Shown here: piece after piece, positions 45,828-54,683 of the stretch
How the letters are laid out: each line of letters starts with the position of its first letter
Position numbering within the stretch: position 1 is the stretch's first letter
Origin: Bacteroidetes bacterium SW_9_63_38
GTDB taxonomy: Bacteria; Bacteroidota; Rhodothermia; Rhodothermales; Salinibacteraceae
Reading direction: 5' to 3'
Length of the DNA stretch: 64,000 bases
Assembly: GCA_003022435.1 (NCBI GenBank)
Contig: PXUA01000003.1
Location: forward strand, 62,001-126,000
The notes under the pieces: generated by a model
Told to the model about the DNA's origin: nothing
Seen by the model: the letters and a program-made list of their open reading frames with translations, nothing else
Database searches by the model: none
Position numbers and translations under genes: made by a program

Positions 45828-46808
45828 GTGTCCAACTCGACGAGCACCCCGACCGCCTCAGATGTCAACGCCCTAGTTGAGCGTGTCCGCGAGCACCCGA
45901 ATGTGCAGGACAAGCTCACCATCAACCGCGCCTACGAGGAGCCGGTCGGGCGTACTGTGCCGTTCGACCACCCGCTCGTGCCGGATGTCAACGAAGAGGT
46001 GCGGATTGGCGACGACTGCGCCGCGCTCCCGACCGGAACAGACTATCTACTCTTCGCCGCGGAGGGCATCCTGCCGGCCTTCGTGAAGGAGTATCCCTGG
46101 TTCGCCGGGTACTCGGCCGTGATGGTCAACCTGAGCGACATCTGCGCGATGGGGGGACGCCCGCTGGCCCTGACCGACATGCTCTGGATTGACGATCAGG
46201 CCGACGGCGAGGAGGTGTGGGCCGGGATGCAGGCGGCGGCGGAGGACTACGGCGTGCCGGTGGTGGGCGGCCACACCTCGTACCGGTGCGGGCCCAAGCA
46301 TCTGGGCGTGGCGGTGCTCGGGCAGGCCCGTCAGCTTTTGACCAGCTACGATGCTGCTGCCGGCGAGACCCTTGTGATGGCCGTCGATCTGGATGGGGAG
46401 TATTTCGAAGAGTACCCGTTCTGGAACGCGTCCGTTGACGACTCTCCGGAGCGTCTGCAGAGCCTGCTGCCCCTCATGCAAGGAGCGGCGGAAGAGGGGT
46501 GGTCCCAGGCGGCGAAAGACATCAGCATGGGGGGCATCGCCGGGACGCTCGCGATGCTGCTGCACACCTCGGACGTGGGGGCCGAGTTGCGGCTGGACGA
46601 CGTGCCCAAACCGCCGTCGGTAGGCTGGGAGAAGTGGCTGGTGAGCTTTCCGAGCTTCGGTTATCTCATGACGACGACCGCCGACGACGTGGCGGCGATC
46701 CAGCGGCATTTTCACGCACACGACATCGCCTGCGCGGCCGTCGGGGAGATCCAGGCGGAGGTAGGTCTCCGCATCACGCATGACGGCGCCACGGCGGCCC
46801 TGTTCTGA
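45828..46808 (+). CDS. Sll0787-family AIR synthase-like protein (Nit1C cluster)
   Basis: 326 aa from GTG 45828 (VSNSTSTPTASDVNALVER); the in-frame region before it is repeat-derived. PurM/ThiL fold: VRIGDDCAALPTG binds ATP-Mg, then YSAVMVNLSDICAMGGRPLA, VVGGHTSYR, and KDISMGGIAGTLAMLLH in the C-terminal domain. Members of this fold phosphorylate carbonyl or acid groups to drive amide or nitrile-type chemistry; the actual substrate is unknown. Fifth gene of the operon. Confidence 0.88.
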   Translation: MSNSTSTPTASDVNALVERVREHPNVQDKLTINRAYEEPVGRTVPFDHPLVPDVNEEVRIGDDCAALPTGTDYLLFAAEGILPAFVKEYPWFAGYSAVMVNLSDICAMGGRPLALTDMLWIDDQADGEEVWAGMQAAAEDYGVPVVGGHTSYRCGPKHLGVAVLGQARQLLTSYDAAAGETLVMAVDLDGEYFEEYPFWNASVDDSPERLQSLLPLMQGAAEEGWSQAAKDISMGGIAGTLAMLLHTSDVGAELRLDDVPKPPSVGWEKWLVSFPSFGYLMTTTADDVAAIQRHFHAHDIACAAVGEIQAEVGLRITHDGATAALF

Positions 46809-47081
46809 TACGGATTTCGAGCGGTGAGGCCGGGCTTCCGTTGCAGCCCGCGTCTGTCAACGTGGGCAGCTCCCCCAATCGAATAAGCGTAAAAACGTTG
46901 GACGTAAAAACGTCATAGGGACCAGCAATCTTGATCATCGTGGGGACTCGATTCGACGCAAGCAGATATTTTCATCTGGGAACGGAATGAGGGGAGAGGC
47001 GACCCGATCGAAAGGGAGATTCCACACCTCCTTACGCATTACACTCTCACGCGTCACATACTCACGCATCCACGCAGCGTC

Positions 47082-47357
47082 ATGCCCGAGGTCTACATGC
47101 GCATTCAGTGGTCGGACGACACCACGGATCGCGTCTATTCGCCGTCCTCCGTCATCCGCGACTTCTTCGAGGAGGACGAAGAGATGTCGGTCGACGCCTT
47201 TGAGGAGCGCATTACCGACGCGCTGTCGCGGGCGAGCGAGCGGGTTCGCGAGGTGTACGGCATGGAGTGCGCCTCGGCCAAGCAGGAGCTTCGGCGCCTG
47301 CAGAGCGCCACGGACGAGCGGGCCGACGACGAGCGGGTGACGATTCTCAATGTATAG
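47082..47357 (+). CDS. MSMEG_0570-family nitrogen-starvation response protein (Nit1C cluster)
   Basis: 91 aa, acidic. Begins MPEVYMRIQWSDDTTDRVYS, the family's conserved N-terminus, then PSSVIRDFFEEDEEMSVDAF and a helical middle. It is a fixed but uncharacterised partner in Nit1C loci. A 273-bp gap with CACGCATCC-type words (47040-47078) precedes it, so it may have its own promoter. Confidence 0.85.
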   Translation: MPEVYMRIQWSDDTTDRVYSPSSVIRDFFEEDEEMSVDAFEERITDALSRASERVREVYGMECASAKQELRRLQSATDERADDERVTILNV

Positions 47358-47503
47358 AGGGGACCCTGCGGGGATAGAACATCCATTTCCGATGAGGTCT
47401 CGTGTTGCAGTTGCTCCCCACCGGACGTGCGTGCTACGTTGAAGGTGTCATGGAGATGCAGATCTCGGTCTCCGTTTTTCCGAACAACACGCACGATCAC
47501 GGT

Positions 47504-47890
47504 ATGAGCGATCCAGGACTCGAAGCACTGAGTGAACAGGCCAACGCGAACGAAGAGGCGGCCTGTCCCGTCACGCTCGTCGTCAACGGCAATCTCGTCA
47601 CCGGACACATCGTGGGGAAGTCGGTGTTTGAGACCGACACCACGAAGATGGTGGAGATGGCGCGCGAGCAGGCCGGCGCGGAGAACGGGGCGGTCGATGC
47701 GATGGACGACCTCATCTCGGGCATGATGGGAGAAATCGAGGATGACGACTCGGGCCGACACGTGCACGTCTCGGTGCAGGAGGTTATGACCGGGGCCGAG
47801 GCCATTCATCTCGGCGGATCGGTGTTTCGCTTTCAGGCCGATGAGGTGGAGGGCTTCACGATCGGCACCGTCGAGACGAAAGAGGGGTGA
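47504..47890 (+). CDS. GvpU-like acidic protein
   Basis: 128 aa from ATG 47504 (MSDPGLEALSEQANANEEAA); another in-frame ATG lies at 47450. The pattern CPVTLVVNGNLVTGHIVG … AIHLGGSVFRFQADEVEGFT resembles the gas-vesicle accessory protein GvpU, including the VEGFTIG end. No other gvp gene is nearby, so gas vesicles are unlikely. It follows MSMEG_0570 by 146 bp and may be co-expressed with the Nit1C genes. Assignment is by pattern only. Confidence 0.6.
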   Translation: MSDPGLEALSEQANANEEAACPVTLVVNGNLVTGHIVGKSVFETDTTKMVEMAREQAGAENGAVDAMDDLISGMMGEIEDDDSGRHVHVSVQEVMTGAEAIHLGGSVFRFQADEVEGFTIGTVETKEG

Positions 47891-47962
47891 TTGTCAACTC
47901 CGCAGTAGAGTTCCGCTCCAGCCTTACTGGTGAAGCTGCCTCATACCAACTCCGCGGGCTTC

Positions 47963-48079
47963 ATTCGGGTATGTAGGTTTGTAAGTAAGTACGTGGTACA
48001 CACGTAGATACTTTCACACCCACACCCCGATTCGGAACGAGTTCCGATTAGTCGGGACTACGCACCTACATACCCGAAT
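47963..48079. repeat. Cruciform-like structured repeat
   Basis: A perfect 16-bp inverted repeat, ATTCGGGTATGTAGGT (47963-47978) and ACCTACATACCCGAAT (48064-48079), encloses two smaller hairpins: TACGTG-gtaca-CACGTA (47990-48006) and CCCGATTCGGAAC-ga-GTTCCGATTAGTCGGG (48026-48056). Folded, it gives a stem with two side arms. It lies 73 bp after the GvpU-like gene. It could be a structured RNA, a bidirectional terminator or an element end; there is no clear T-run. Confidence 0.7.
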
Positions 48080-48501
48080 CCTTCAACTGGGTTCGGTATC
48101 ACTGGGGGGCGCTCCATCAGGGAAGAGTGGCGGAAGCGCACGGGCGAGAGGGCGCTTGGGAGAGGGGAGGCGAGCTGCCGAAGTCGGACGGAGGTTGGTC
48201 CAGGCTGAGATACGATCGCCGTACTTGGAGCGGCAGCGAGGAGGCCCGTCCGGACAGGCGCCGCTGATTCTCGCGGGAGGGCACCGATGGACCGGTGTCT
48301 CTCGCTTTTGAAGAAGTGGTTGGAGGTACATCAGCGGAGTGATCGGCGGCTTTGTACCGAATCCGCTTACAGAGTTTGGGAACGTGGCTGAGACGCCCGG
48401 AATAAGCGCGTAGATCCGCTGCACACCCCGCCACACTCAACGGTGCCGCATGATCTTCGATTATGCTGCGTGATCTCTCGGTTCTGCCTGCGGAGTTGGT
48501 A
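48080..48501. other. Gap between the structured repeat and msrA
   Basis: About 420 bp without a supported gene. Frames on the minus strand read Arg/Ser/Pro-rich and lack motifs. Confidence 0.4.
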
Positions 48502-49173
48502 TTATTCGGGCAGAGAGGCGTCGTGGCGACGGGCCGCGACGGTACGAAGCCGTTGAGCAGCTTCCCTCGGAAGAGAGAGTCGAGGAAGGTCGCCGTCCAG
48601 GTGACGGGGCGCTCGATGTCCGCCGACGTACCCATTCACGAGAGTGGCGGCCGGGGCGCTGATGAAGGCCTCGTCCGTCGGGTAGTTCTGCCGGACGGCG
48701 TCGAAGAGTACGGGATGGCGCCGCAACTTGTAGTTCTGGTGATAGGACTCGGCTCGGTGAAACGACGCCTCCGCAATGATCTCGGTGGTGAGCGCCCCCG
48801 TCTCCTGTTTGCGGGCCGTTCGGGAGGCTCGGGCCTGCTCGGCCTGGCGGTCCGTCTGGGGAAACAGGGCGGGCTGGTATTGTCGCTTGAAGGGGGCGCA
48901 CGTAGGGTCGTGACTCGCCCAGAAGAGCAAAAGCAGACCGGCGTAGTCCACCTGAGCCGGGTCGTACTCGATCCACACCGTCTCGATGTGGTCCCCAATG
49001 TCGTCGTAGGTCGGGGCCGCCGTCGTGCCCCCAGCGTACCCCACCCGCGTACGGATCACGCCCTCCACGGCCCCGAACCGGGCGTCGGGCCCCCAGAAAC
49101 AGCCCAGGGCAACGGCCGTCCTGGCCGCGTCGGTTGGGGCGGCGGCATCCAGAGGGGGAGGGGCGGGAGACAT
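48502..49173 (-). CDS. msrA: Peptide methionine sulfoxide reductase MsrA
   Basis: 223 aa. Catalytic Cys25 in GCFWG, followed by VEGVIRTRVGYAGG, the family signature, then HIETVWIEYDP and FWASHDPT. It reduces methionine-S-sulfoxide in proteins. The C-terminal tail after ATLVNGYVGGH is Arg-rich and has no obvious recycling cysteine. A small acidic gene follows upstream on the same strand at 23 bp (49197-49478), so they may be one transcript. Confidence 0.92.
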   Translation of the reverse strand: MSPAPPPLDAAAPTDAARTAVALGCFWGPDARFGAVEGVIRTRVGYAGGTTAAPTYDDIGDHIETVWIEYDPAQVDYAGLLLLFWASHDPTCAPFKRQYQPALFPQTDRQAEQARASRTARKQETGALTTEIIAEASFHRAESYHQNYKLRRHPVLFDAVRQNYPTDEAFISAPAATLVNGYVGGHRAPRHLDGDLPRLSLPREAAQRLRTVAARRHDASLPE

Positions 49174-49196
49174 GGCGGATGTGTTGCAGCGGGCAG

Positions 49197-49478
49197 CTAG
49201 TTTTCGTCGTTAAACGAGAGCGTGGCGGTGCGGCCCTGGTATTCAATCTCGATCCCGTCGTCCACTTTCTGGACGGTCGCGATGGTCCGCTCCACGTCGA
49301 AGTTTTGCCGTTTAATGTGCGCGGTCACCGTCTCCTCGGCCACGGCCACGTGCTGAGGATCGTCGCCGATTTCTCGGGCCTGGTCGGCCACGTCGAAGAG
49401 GAGCGGGGCAATCTGTGCCACGTAGGTAGCCGCCATGAATTCGGGGCTGGGCTCGTCCATTTCGTCGAGTTCGTCCAT
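49197..49478 (-). CDS. Small acidic hypothetical protein
   Basis: 93 aa from ATG 49478 (MDELDEMDEPSPEFMAAT). The N-terminus is helical and acidic; the C-terminal half (ERTIATVQKVDDGIEIEYQG) is beta-like. No family recognised. Codon use and acidity match the neighbours. It lies upstream of msrA on the same strand, 23 bp apart, suggesting co-transcription. Confidence 0.65.
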   Translation of the reverse strand: MDELDEMDEPSPEFMAATYVAQIAPLLFDVADQAREIGDDPQHVAVAEETVTAHIKRQNFDVERTIATVQKVDDGIEIEYQGRTATLSFNDEN

Positions 49479-50102
49479 GAGAGCGTAAGTGAATGGGTGA
49501 AAAGGAACGCATCGTTCGGTGAGGGAAGGCGGGCACTGCCAATGAGAGGGGGCGGCGGGCGTTCCCTCGGGAATCGGGTCTTTCCTCCGGGGCCGTTGAG
49601 GCGGATCGGGTGCGGGGGGACGGCGCGGCGTTCCGCTCGTAGGACGCTGGAATTCGGAAACTTCTGGGAGGAGGTGGGAGCGGCCGCTGCGCCCTCAATG
49701 ACGGAGAAGTGTGTGCAGCAGGGCCGGGAGGCGTGATCCCATTTGCACGTTCTTGCTGATCGGTGCACGGGTAGGGAAAGGTTCTCCGTATGAGGAGGGG
49801 ATCTCAGATCTCCAGAACCGTGCTTTGGGCTGCGCGGAAATCGTCTTTGCCAATCTCAGATTGCCTCGATCTGAAATCGGCGGCCCCCACTCACGGATCC
49901 GTACATCGGACCGTTGACCGAAGGCCGGACCAAAATGCAAAATGGACGCGCTGTGTTCATTTGACCGTTGACAGTTGATGACCAATCGTTTAATATGCGT
50001 TTATCCAAGTAGTCCCCAGCACCGCTCGTCCGTTGGAGGAGCGACCGTGGCAGTTCTTCACGTGCTGGGTCCCAATGCCTGTGTGTGGATCTCCGGATTC
50101 GT
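49479..50102. other. Gap with a decayed MITE-2-like copy
   Basis: About 620 bp with no supported gene. The part 49756-49900 is related to MITE-2. It may contain the promoter of the gene at 50103; TTGACCGTTGACAGTTGATG words near 49960 are AT-richer than the surroundings. Confidence 0.45.
49756..49900 (+). mobile_element. MITE-2 copy C (diverged)
   Basis: It begins CTGATCGGTGCACGGGTAGG and, after GATCTCAGATCTCC, continues ACCGTGCTTTG and AATCGTCTTTGCCAAT, in the same order as MITE-2 copies A and B. The right end has drifted (CACTCACGGATCC) and carries an extra internal stretch with its own TCAGATTGCCTCGATCTGA palindrome. No TA duplication remains. Confidence 0.55.
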
Positions 50103-50876
50103 ATGTTGTCCGATCTGAGCGACGAGGCCCGGCAGTACGCCGAGCAGGAAGCATGGGGACAGTACCGAAACGTCCGGTATGACACCGCCGAGTACGTACG
50201 TCAGAACGGGCAGTGGAAGCGGGCGGGATTGCTGTACATGGAAGTTTTGATTTTTGACCTGCAGGGCGTCACGAGCATGCCCGGCATCAACGGCTTTCAT
50301 GTGACGCACCAGAGCAGCTCGCCTGCCGTCGTTCGAGAAATTGCACGTCTGTCGCTGAAAGCGGATCTGGAAGAGGGGGAGATGAAGGTCCTCTACGATC
50401 GGGTCGCCGATCAAACGTGGATGGAGGCGTTCCCGCGCTCGAAGGACGACATCTGGGCGGAGGCCAGCGATGAGGTGGCGACGCAGCGGGATATCCTGCT
50501 GCTGGATCGGAAGGTCGAGTCACTCGGGTCCGACCAGCTGCTCTCAGCGGCAGAGGCCGAAGCGTACATCAAGCACAAGAGTGAATATGAGATCATCCGC
50601 CGCGTCGAGCGACTGCTGGAGGTGGAGCGCGCGGCATGCATTCCTCCGGAAAAGCGAGACCGCGTCGAGCGGTACCTCGCGTCTCTTGATCCGGAAGCGC
50701 TCGCGAACCGCTGGAAGGCGAAGGTCTACCGGCGAGGGGGAGAGGTTATGCTGTCGAAGAACGGATACCGGAAGGCGCTCGAATATTTTGAGTGCGCTCT
50801 CGAAGCAGTGGATCGAGACGAGTTTGTGGAGGTGGAACGGCTCGTGGAGCAACTGCGTGAACGGCTCAACCGGTGA
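50103..50876 (+). CDS. Hypothetical protein, helical
   Basis: 257 aa from ATG 50103; an in-frame GTG at 50085 is possible. The first third (WKRAGLLYMEVLIFDLQGVT, SMPGINGFHVTH) is compact. The rest is helical with heptad-like acidic/basic runs (EYEIIRRVERLLEVERAACI), and the C-terminus resembles a TPR-like pair (SKNGYRKALEYFECALEAVD). No family recognised. Frame, length and base use support a real gene. It is alone on its strand with large gaps either side. Confidence 0.7.
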   Translation: MLSDLSDEARQYAEQEAWGQYRNVRYDTAEYVRQNGQWKRAGLLYMEVLIFDLQGVTSMPGINGFHVTHQSSSPAVVREIARLSLKADLEEGEMKVLYDRVADQTWMEAFPRSKDDIWAEASDEVATQRDILLLDRKVESLGSDQLLSAAEAEAYIKHKSEYEIIRRVERLLEVERAACIPPEKRDRVERYLASLDPEALANRWKAKVYRRGGEVMLSKNGYRKALEYFECALEAVDRDEFVEVERLVEQLRERLNR

Positions 50877-51853
50877 GGAGCGGCGGTGAGAGGGGCGGAC
50901 GCGGATTCACCGCACAGTCGGTCGGCAACTGCATCTCTTCTTCAGGAGAGTGGCGTCCCCCAGCGAGGGGCCGCACGTCCAGACCGCTAGGCATTTTCGC
51001 CCACTCGGGATTGAAATTCTCTCGTCCGCTCGGTATACACACCGGCAACCTGTTTTACGAGCGGATACGTCGCCGAGACACAGTGGGCGAAGTTGCAAAA
51101 TGGTGCCCGAATGATCCTGGCAAGCGTGCTTGCCTTTAGGGGCACCACCAGGGAGGGGATCTCAGATCTCCAATGCAGAAGCCGTTTTGCGCTGAGAACG
51201 AGTCCATCTAGACGGCCATGACCGAGTATCCCGACGGCCGTCGTGGATGCACGAGATCCACGAAGTCGCAGCGCTGGGAGCAAGGTCATCCAGATGGCCG
51301 CGACCGAGTACTCGCCGGAGTGGCCGTAAACGTCTCGCCAAACAGGTTCTGAAGGTTATTTTCAAGCAACAATTGAAAAAGGCGCTTTTTAGTCGTCCGG
51401 ACCTGAGAGGGCGAGAATGGAAAGAACAGTGAGCCCCGTCGCAGCAGCCCCCCACCCCCAGTTGTGAGAGAACCGCGCTTGGAGACGAGCTGAAGTTCCA
51501 ATCCGGCATCGGACTTCGGCAATAGCGTCTCTTCCGCTGGAAGCGGTCCCAAGACCAACGAACCGCGCGAGGAGACGCTCCCGGACGCCGATGTCGCTCG
51601 AATTTGGCGCTGGCTGTCCCTGCAAGCAACCAACGCGCAACTCACCCTCAACGGGCCTTATCTAAAAGAAAAGTGAACATAGTAGTAATCTTTCCATAAT
51701 CCGTAAAGAAACGAAACGACTGTTCGCAGCACGCTTCGTCCCAGTGGGCTGAGAGGCGCGAGTTCGGACGAGAGAAACCTGGAATGTTCTTTGACGAATT
51801 AGACAAGCGGTTACAGCGACGACATTTTGCCCCACACCGCTTTCGCTCTCACC
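50877..51853. other. Long gene-poor gap with degenerate repeats
   Basis: Nearly 1 kb without a supported gene. It contains a MITE-2-like core (GAGGGGATCTCAGATCTCCA, 51153-51172), and a degenerate direct repeat of about 52 bp: 51190-51241 and 51272-51327, both with CGCTGRGARC … GACCGAGTA … GGCCGT. An AT-rich stretch at 51661-51720 precedes the next gene. It looks like a place where elements accumulate. Confidence 0.5.
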
Positions 51854-52207
51854 ATGTCTCTTGCATACCTCGTTGCATCAATTCTCGCGATCGGTTGGAA
51901 CGTGGCGATTGTCGCCCTCATCGTACTCAGCCGCACGGATCCGTTTGGAAGCGATTCCGACTCGGGTCGGGCCGCGCGCCACTGTGTGCGGCGCGTTCAG
52001 GCGGAGGTTGGGACGCTGGAGTTCGACGCCCGGTCGGGGCGCTCCGGACGGCGGGACGACGGCACGGTTGCAACCAATGAGGTCCGCCGTCACGTGGAGG
52101 AAACGTCGTGCGAAGTGGAGGTCGACGTGCCGTACGTCGAGGCCTCCGTCCCCGTCACGACGAACGAGGGCGACCAGCAGCGGCGCTGCTCCGTGTGTAT
52201 GAACTAG
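51854..52207 (+). CDS. Small membrane-anchored hypothetical protein
   Basis: 117 aa from ATG 51854. One N-terminal membrane helix (LAYLVASILAIGWNVAIVAL) is followed by an acidic/polar tail with three cysteines, including a CSVCMN end. No family recognised. Its TAG stop overlaps the stop of the convergent methyltransferase gene in a shared CTAG (52204-52207). Confidence 0.6.
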   Translation: MSLAYLVASILAIGWNVAIVALIVLSRTDPFGSDSDSGRAARHCVRRVQAEVGTLEFDARSGRSGRRDDGTVATNEVRRHVEETSCEVEVDVPYVEASVPVTTNEGDQQRRCSVCMN

Positions 52208-53358
52208 TCCGTATCGGAGGCGGTCCGTTCCAGGATGAAGACGCGAGGATAGAGCCCGCCGATCTCGATGACGCGCACATGGCGCACGTCGAACAACGGG
52301 GCGTCCGCGAGGGCTTCGTTGAAGGGCTGCTGTCGAAGCACGAGCATGGCGGCGCGGCCGCCGGGGCGGAGGACCTCGTGAAATTGCTGGAGTACTCGCC
52401 GGTAAAACGGGTGAAAGTCCATGCTGCTGGCGAGGCGGACGCCGAAGGGGGGATTGGTGACGATAAGGTCGGCTTGCCAGCCGTCCAGTGCGTCGGCGAG
52501 GGTCCAGACGTCGGATTCGGTAAACGTAACCCGGTCGGTCATTGATTGAGCCTCAGCGTTGTCGCGGGCCCCGTCCAGGGTGTCGGCGTTCCAGTCATTG
52601 CCGTGGAGGGCGGCGTCCGGCCACAGAGCCCCGGCCTCCCAGAGAATGGTGCCGGAACCACAGAAGGGATCGAGGAGCCGTGCGGGAGTTGCCGTCTCCG
52701 AGTCGGACGATGCGGACGCGCCGAGATGCGAAAGCCTGAGGAGCGCGTAGGCCACGTTCGGTTTGAGCGCAGCACGCGGCTGGAAGAGGCGCGCCTGTCG
52801 TCGGCTGAGCGCTTCCCGTGTGTGCTGTACGCTTACGAGGCACTGGTCGTCGTGCACATCCACCCGTACCTCGGTGTCGTAGTCTTCGAGGTCGACAGTG
52901 GTGCCGTAGTGGGCTTCCAGGGCGGCGCCAGCCTCCCGCTGCACGTCGATGCTCGTGAAGTCGTGGTCGCCCTGCCGGACGGTGGTGACCCGGAACGCAT
53001 CCGCGGTTTCCATCGCCTCTACGTCGAGCGTCTCGACGGTGGTGCGAATCGTGGCGAGGGCGGCCTCGGCGTCGTCGGGAAGAGAAAAGGCGCAAAGCGG
53101 AGCGAGGACGTGGTGGACTGATTTCATCCGATGGGCCAGGTCGAGGGCCGCGTCGGGGGGCGCCGCCACCTCCACCCGGGCGTAGCTCCGCAGGTCGAGC
53201 GGGGCGTCGTCGGTGTCCGGCACGTCGATTCCGGCGGCTTCCGCACGTGCCCGATACTCATCAATCACCACGTCCTCCAGTCCCATATTGGTGGTGAACA
53301 GAAGTGGGGTCCGCTTGGCGGAGCGGAGCAACGTCACGGAGGCGGGGGCGGACGACAT
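52204..53358 (-). CDS. THUMP-domain RNA methyltransferase (RlmL/Trm11-like)
   Basis: 384 aa from ATG (MSSAPASVTLL); longer upstream frames are unconvincing. An N-terminal THUMP-type RNA-binding domain (about 30-175) is followed by a Rossmann methylase with RLLDPFCGSGTILWEAG and the TNPPFG motif, which points to N-methylation of guanosine in rRNA or tRNA. It is shorter than RlmL/RlmKL and lacks the RlmK half. Exact target unknown. Confidence 0.85.
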   Translation of the reverse strand: MSSAPASVTLLRSAKRTPLLFTTNMGLEDVVIDEYRARAEAAGIDVPDTDDAPLDLRSYARVEVAAPPDAALDLAHRMKSVHHVLAPLCAFSLPDDAEAALATIRTTVETLDVEAMETADAFRVTTVRQGDHDFTSIDVQREAGAALEAHYGTTVDLEDYDTEVRVDVHDDQCLVSVQHTREALSRRQARLFQPRAALKPNVAYALLRLSHLGASASSDSETATPARLLDPFCGSGTILWEAGALWPDAALHGNDWNADTLDGARDNAEAQSMTDRVTFTESDVWTLADALDGWQADLIVTNPPFGVRLASSMDFHPFYRRVLQQFHEVLRPGGRAAMLVLRQQPFNEALADAPLFDVRHVRVIEIGGLYPRVFILERTASDTD

Positions 53359-53502
53359 GTGTACAGACGAGACCCGAGGAAAACACCGAGCGGCCCTTCC
53401 TACAGAGCAGCGTCCTGCGGGTTCGGACTGGGCTAAACGCAGGAACCCGGGATTGCGTCGGCCGGTTTGGGCAAGCGTCTTTCCCCAAGGGATGAACGCA
53501 CG

Positions 53503-53907
53503 ATGATCTCCCGTCAATCACGACATATCGGGGCACTGGGCACCCTCTTGCTCGGAATCGTGCTCGTCGTGAGTCCCGTGCTGAAGGTGTTTGCTGGATC
53601 GTGCCCTCGTCAGGGACGAAAAGCGACCGAAACCGGCCCTGTGGCCGGGAGCGTGATCCCATCTGCGTCCGCGTTCCTTCACATTTCCTCCCCCGAATGC
53701 CCCTGTCCGAACGTCTCGGACGCCCACATTGGGAATGCCGTCTCGGTGGAAATGGGCCGCTGGACCATTGAGGTTGGGCCGACTCCGTCGGGCGTCGAGG
53801 GGCAACGACCGCCTCCCCTCGTGCGTGCGAGGACAATGCTGGAGAGGACGCCGCCCGACCCTGTCATCGGGACATGTCCGGGACGGACCGTGGCGCTTCA
53901 GATGTAG
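53503..53907 (+). CDS. Hypothetical secreted or anchored small protein
   Basis: 134 aa from ATG 53503. An N-terminal hydrophobic segment (IGALGTLLLGIVLVVSPVLK) acts as signal or anchor, followed by several cysteines (GSCPRQG; SPECPCPNV; IGTCPG). No family recognised; Cys-Pro spacing could suit metal or disulfide chemistry. It precedes the disrupted thioredoxin gene on the same strand by 91 bp, so the two may have formed one operon. Confidence 0.5.
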   Translation: MISRQSRHIGALGTLLLGIVLVVSPVLKVFAGSCPRQGRKATETGPVAGSVIPSASAFLHISSPECPCPNVSDAHIGNAVSVEMGRWTIEVGPTPSGVEGQRPPPLVRARTMLERTPPDPVIGTCPGRTVALQM

Positions 53908-53998
53908 GCGTCTCCCCTGCCCGTCGGCAGGCGCCTGCAGTACACGATCGGACCCGACCGGCCCTCCTCATCTCTCTTCGACTGGAGACGAATGCCTT

Positions 53999-54683
53999 AT
54001 GTCGATTTTTCGCTCGATATCCCGCGCACAGTGGGTCTGGTGCAGCTTCAAACGATCTTTTGGGGAAAGCAGTTTGCTATTGCTCCAAGCTCCAGCTTGA
54101 GGTATAGACGGACGAGGTCCGTCCAAAGCTCGATTGCACAACGGACCAGTTGAAGCTGCACTGGGCCGCCGTCGGGGCGGCCGGGGTGCTCGTTGGTGCC
54201 CTCGTGACGGGCGCGGTGCCCCTCCCCGGCCCGTTCGCCGACGAGACTGCGTCCCTCCAGACGGCCCCCGACTTTCGCCTGAACACGCTGAGCGGCGATG
54301 TCTTTCGCCTCAGCGATCACCGCGGCGAGGTCGTTGTCGTGAACGTATGGGCCACTTGGTGCGCTCCGTGCCGGGTGGAGATGCCCGGGTTCGTGGACCT
54401 GCAGCGCGAGTATCGGGACGAAGGTGTGCAGTTTGTCGGCATTGCCGTGGACTAGAACGGGACAAGCGTGGTGCGGCGCTTCGTGGAGCCGGAGGGCATC
54501 AACGTCCCGCAGATTGCGAATCCGTCCCTGGCGACCCGTCATTTTCCGGGCACGGCCGTGCCCCGCACCTACCTGATTGGCAAGCAGGGGCGCGTCCGGT
54601 ACACCCCCAGCGGCGTCATTTTGAAGTGGGTGCTCGACGATGCCCTGGAGCAGTTGGTAGAAGAGGCACCCTCGGGCTACTGA
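53999..54683 (+). pseudogene. TlpA/ResA-like thioredoxin interrupted by MITE-1 and an amber codon
   Basis: ATG 53999 starts MSIFRSISRAQWV and runs into MITE-1 copy 3. Removing the element and one CTGG joins it in frame to AAVGAAGVLVGALVTGAV, a membrane anchor, then a thioredoxin fold with the WCAPC active site and VPRTYLIG cis-proline loop. A TAG at 54453-54455 (GIAVD-stop-NGTSVV) breaks the frame again; one base change would give Gln. The last codon and TGA are supplied by MITE-2. The element end offers a TTG start (54150) for the downstream part. Confidence 0.85.
54037..54164 (-). mobile_element. MITE-1 copy 3 (120 bp plus CTGG duplication)
   Basis: The element 54041-54160 is in the opposite orientation to copies 1, 2 and 4, nearly identical in sequence and flanked by CTGG on both sides. 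It is inserted in the anchor segment of a thioredoxin-like gene. The intact reading frame across the repaired junction confirms the element boundaries and the 4-bp duplication. Confidence 0.92.

Noticed and set aside
47504-47890. Gas-vesicle cluster
   Set aside because: Only one GvpU-like gene is present and no GvpA or other structural gene is nearby.
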